DNA of 64,000 nt from Defluviitaleaceae bacterium (GTDB taxonomy: Bacteria; Bacillota; Clostridia; Lachnospirales; WQUN01), in contig WQZS01000005.1 in assembly GCA_009780585.1 (NCBI GenBank), positions 82,285-146,284 on the forward strand, in the 5' to 3' direction. The first letter of the stretch is position 1. The number at the start of each line of letters is the position of its first letter. The notes beneath the pieces are model-generated. The model was given only the letters and a program-made list of their open reading frames with translations. It was not told where the DNA came from and did not search any database. Made by a program: the position numbers and the translations under genes. Shown here piece by piece: positions 62,425 to 64,000 of this stretch.

Positions 62425-62608
62425 GGGCGGCAGGGCGGGGGGAAGTTCCAACGCCGCGCTGAACGCAATCGGACGATGAACGGCTCCGTCCGCGAAGTGG
62501 TTGCGTCGGTCATAAATGCCCGACGCCAACCACGTAACGCGCCCGTTCGCCGTTAATCGTCCGATTGCGTAGGCGCTGCTTATGGAACATCCCCCCACCC
62601 TGCCGCCC
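62425..62608. repeat. Palindromic element, copy 1 (~184 bp)
   Basis: Nearly the whole segment is one imperfect inverted repeat. Outer arms are GGGCGGCAGGG (62425-62435) and CCCTGCCGCCC (62598-62608), with inner arms GCAATCGGACGAT and ATCGTCCGATTGC. The tip is GTGGTTGCGTCGG (62497-62509) with CCGACGCCAACCAC (62520-62533). A reverse-oriented relative begins at 63876. No ORF is encoded. Likely a MITE-like or structured intergenic element. Confidence 0.85.
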
Positions 62609-62675
62609 TGCTTAACGGGAAACATAATTAATGACAAATAGAAGGTTTGTACGTCGAGGTTGATACAAATGCAAG

Positions 62676-62704
62676 AAGCCCCAAACGGCTGATGTTTGGG
62701 GCTT
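62676..62704. terminator. Strong hairpin terminator
   Basis: AAGCCCCAAAC (62676-62686) pairs perfectly with GTTTGGGGCTT (62694-62704), followed by TCTTTG. It could serve either strand. The remaining 62705-62921 stretch shows no gene, promoter of note or repeat. Confidence 0.75.
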
Positions 62705-62921
62705 TCTTTGTTGTCGGGACTTGGTTTGGGATAATTTGAAACAGAGAAGCAAGAAGTGTTCGCTGCATTTGCCTTTATTGCCTATACACTTGCTTTAACA
62801 CGAGACCCCAATCATAACACGATTATGTGGAATTTTTGTGTTACGATGTACCCCCGTGGGGTGGCCGCGTATAATGCTTATTAGTGACAGCAGACATATT
62901 TTCAACAGCAGAGCAACTAAA

Positions 62922-63590
62922 TCAATTGCCATATATCTCCAAGTAATAAGCTATCCTGCCATCTTCGTGGCAAGCCGAAAGTTTTCCAAATTCTGGGTCA
63001 TAAAAAACACCTTTGTGATAGACAACCCAATGTCCATAACCGGGCATTTTTACATCAATTATACATAAATCCGGCAAATTAGGATATTTTTGGTAGTTAA
63101 TAAATCGTTCATTGTGACGTATTTTATAATGATACAGCGCATCTATAAGCATTTTACCTGATGTAGAGCCTTTTGTCTTCATTGTTTTGAATACTTCATC
63201 TATGGGAACATTTGCAAGCATGGCGATACACGCCTGTCCACATGACGTATTAACAGGTTCCATTACGAGTGACACGCTTTCTATCCTTCTTGCCTCCTTT
63301 GGGTCGATAGGTATTCGAGCTTCAATTTCTCTAATCTCTATATCAATATTTAACGTGTCGCCGTTGTTCGGCTTGACAATTTTACACATCTCTTTGGTGA
63401 AAAATAATATATAGAAGCCACTGCCTTTGGGACTTAGCTTGCTCTTAAAAAGGAATCCATTGATATACACATTCACAGGAACGGGACCGCGTAAATTAAA
63501 TTCTTCCCATACATTAAATGGTATATCAATTATTGTCTTTTGTCCTTTTTCTGTTGGCTCTACATAAGTCGCTTGAAAATTCCTTGTCAT
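62922..63590 (-). CDS. DUF1905 domain fused to a C39-like papain-fold cysteine peptidase
   Basis: The 222-aa product starts MTRNFQATYVEPTEKGQKTIIDIPFNVWEEF. ATG 63590 has AGAGGTG at 7 nt; a GTG three codons earlier is part of that site. Residues ~10-95 fit DUF1905 (FNLRGPVPVNVYINGF...GDTLNIDIEI). Residues ~105-222 are a Peptidase_C39-like domain with candidate catalytic Cys in VNTSCGQACIAMLANV, His in MPGYGHWVVYHKGVF and the YDPEFG Asp. No signal peptide, so it acts in the cytoplasm. Base composition is AT-rich compared with neighbours. It stands alone on the minus strand. Confidence 0.8.
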   Translation of the reverse strand: MTRNFQATYVEPTEKGQKTIIDIPFNVWEEFNLRGPVPVNVYINGFLFKSKLSPKGSGFYILFFTKEMCKIVKPNNGDTLNIDIEIREIEARIPIDPKEARRIESVSLVMEPVNTSCGQACIAMLANVPIDEVFKTMKTKGSTSGKMLIDALYHYKIRHNERFINYQKYPNLPDLCIIDVKMPGYGHWVVYHKGVFYDPEFGKLSACHEDGRIAYYLEIYGN

Positions 63591-63736
63591 AAAATACACC
63601 TCTGTAACTTCGTAACTAATACAAATTATCGACGATAAATCATAGCATTTCGTTATATCAAAATCAACGTTAAATAGGGGCTGTTTTTAACAAGAAAGCT
63701 ACCGCGGACAAGCAACAGCAAAAAGACGATTACTTT

Positions 63737-63823
63737 AACTTCTGCCCAAATTGAGCAGAAGTTGAAACCCACACAACCGGAAAAACGCCTGTTTCAACTT
63801 CTGACCTAATAGGTCAGAAGTTG
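63737..63823. repeat. Two related stem-loops in tandem
   Basis: AACTTCTGC (63737-63745) with GCAGAAGTT (63755-63763), and CAACTTCTGACCT (63795-63807) with AGGTCAGAAGTTG (63811-63823). Both share AACTTCTG, indicating duplication. They lie between the peptidase gene's promoter side and the second palindromic element. The rest of the gap 63591-63875 holds no gene that I can support. Confidence 0.75.
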
Positions 63824-63875
63824 AGCCGGATATGCCAAAAGAAGAAACGGGGTGCCAACACACCGGACACCAGTG

Positions 63876-64000
63876 TGGCGGGGGCGGGCGGATGTTCCAT
63901 AAGCCGCGCCTACAAAATCGGGCGATTAGCGGCGAACGGGCGCGTTATGTGGTTGGTGTCGGGCTGCTTCCCAAGACCGACACAACCACTTCGCGCACGG
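63876..64000. repeat. Palindromic element, copy 2 (cut by the window end)
   Basis: This is the reverse-complement relative of 62425-62608. Matching blocks include GATGTTCCATAAG, GGCGAACGGGCGCGTTA, GTGGTTGGTGTCGGG and CAACCACTTCGCG, in the same order as on the complement of copy 1. The two copies face each other across the peptidase gene. Confidence 0.8.

Noticed and set aside
61486..62637. 383-codon minus-strand open frame with GNGAFAFSCEYSGFG repeats
   Set aside because: It mirrors the tandem repeat of the proline-rich gene, with no ribosome binding site.

Overview
The window reads as chromosome of an endospore-forming, anaerobic-type Firmicute, most likely an uncultured member of Clostridia. 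Support: a GerA-type germinant receptor locus, a CotH-type spore coat kinase (broken here), an MsmX/UgpC-type ABC ATPase, Shine-Dalgarno sites close to GGAGG before nearly every gene, and moderately GC-rich DNA. No rRNA, tRNA, integrase, transposase or relaxase gene was seen. The taxon is an inference; no marker gene is present.

Region 1 (1-16.5 kb) is mixed-strand housekeeping and accessory DNA. It holds a partial CDS and a 55-aa ORF, an FMN_bind-like membrane protein, a cotH gene broken by an in-frame TAG, a membrane-tethered hypothetical, the sugar ABC ATPase, gerAA followed by a single-ORF GerAB-GerAC fusion, an amidohydrolase with a giant GNAT-fusion protein, and a MerR regulator upstream of two sister hypothetical genes.

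Region 2 (16.7-49.5 kb) is one long run of plus-strand genes. It opens with an ECF-like sigma factor preceded by a repeated palindrome. A type IV secretion system follows: VirD4-like coupling ATPase, surface protein, two-helix pilin, three VirB6-like channel paralogues and a VirB3/PrgI-VirB4 fusion ATPase. Next is a partner-switching module (STAS proteins, sensor-linked SpoIIE/PP2C phosphatase, RsbW-like kinase) interleaved with an NHLM-type peptide exporter (HlyD-like protein, C39-peptidase ABC, second ABC) and two Nif11-leader precursors whose cores share a cysteine framework. After these come four large soluble proteins with basic, lysine-rich tails.

Region 3 (49.5-57.6 kb) is a type I restriction-modification island (hsdM, BRO-N-like gene, hsdS with a TAEL-type spacer repeat, DUF4393 gene, hsdR). 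It is preceded by a near-consensus promoter and a candidate structured RNA of about 350 nt. It appears to split the large soluble-protein family in two.

Region 4 (57.7-62.4 kb) resumes that family: a PI3/4-kinase-like protein, another member of the shared-module set, a YbjN-fold (secretion-chaperone-like) protein and a protein with tandem SH3-ligand-like proline repeats. The end of the window holds two inverted copies of a ~185-bp palindromic element, a DUF1905-C39 peptidase gene and paired stem-loops.

Working hypothesis (inference): regions 2 and 4 encode a protein-delivering, relaxase-free type IV secretion system of a Gram-positive spore former, with its own substrate set, a candidate chaperone and a dedicated sigma/partner-switch circuit, linked to secretion of a Nif11-class cysteine-rich peptide pair.
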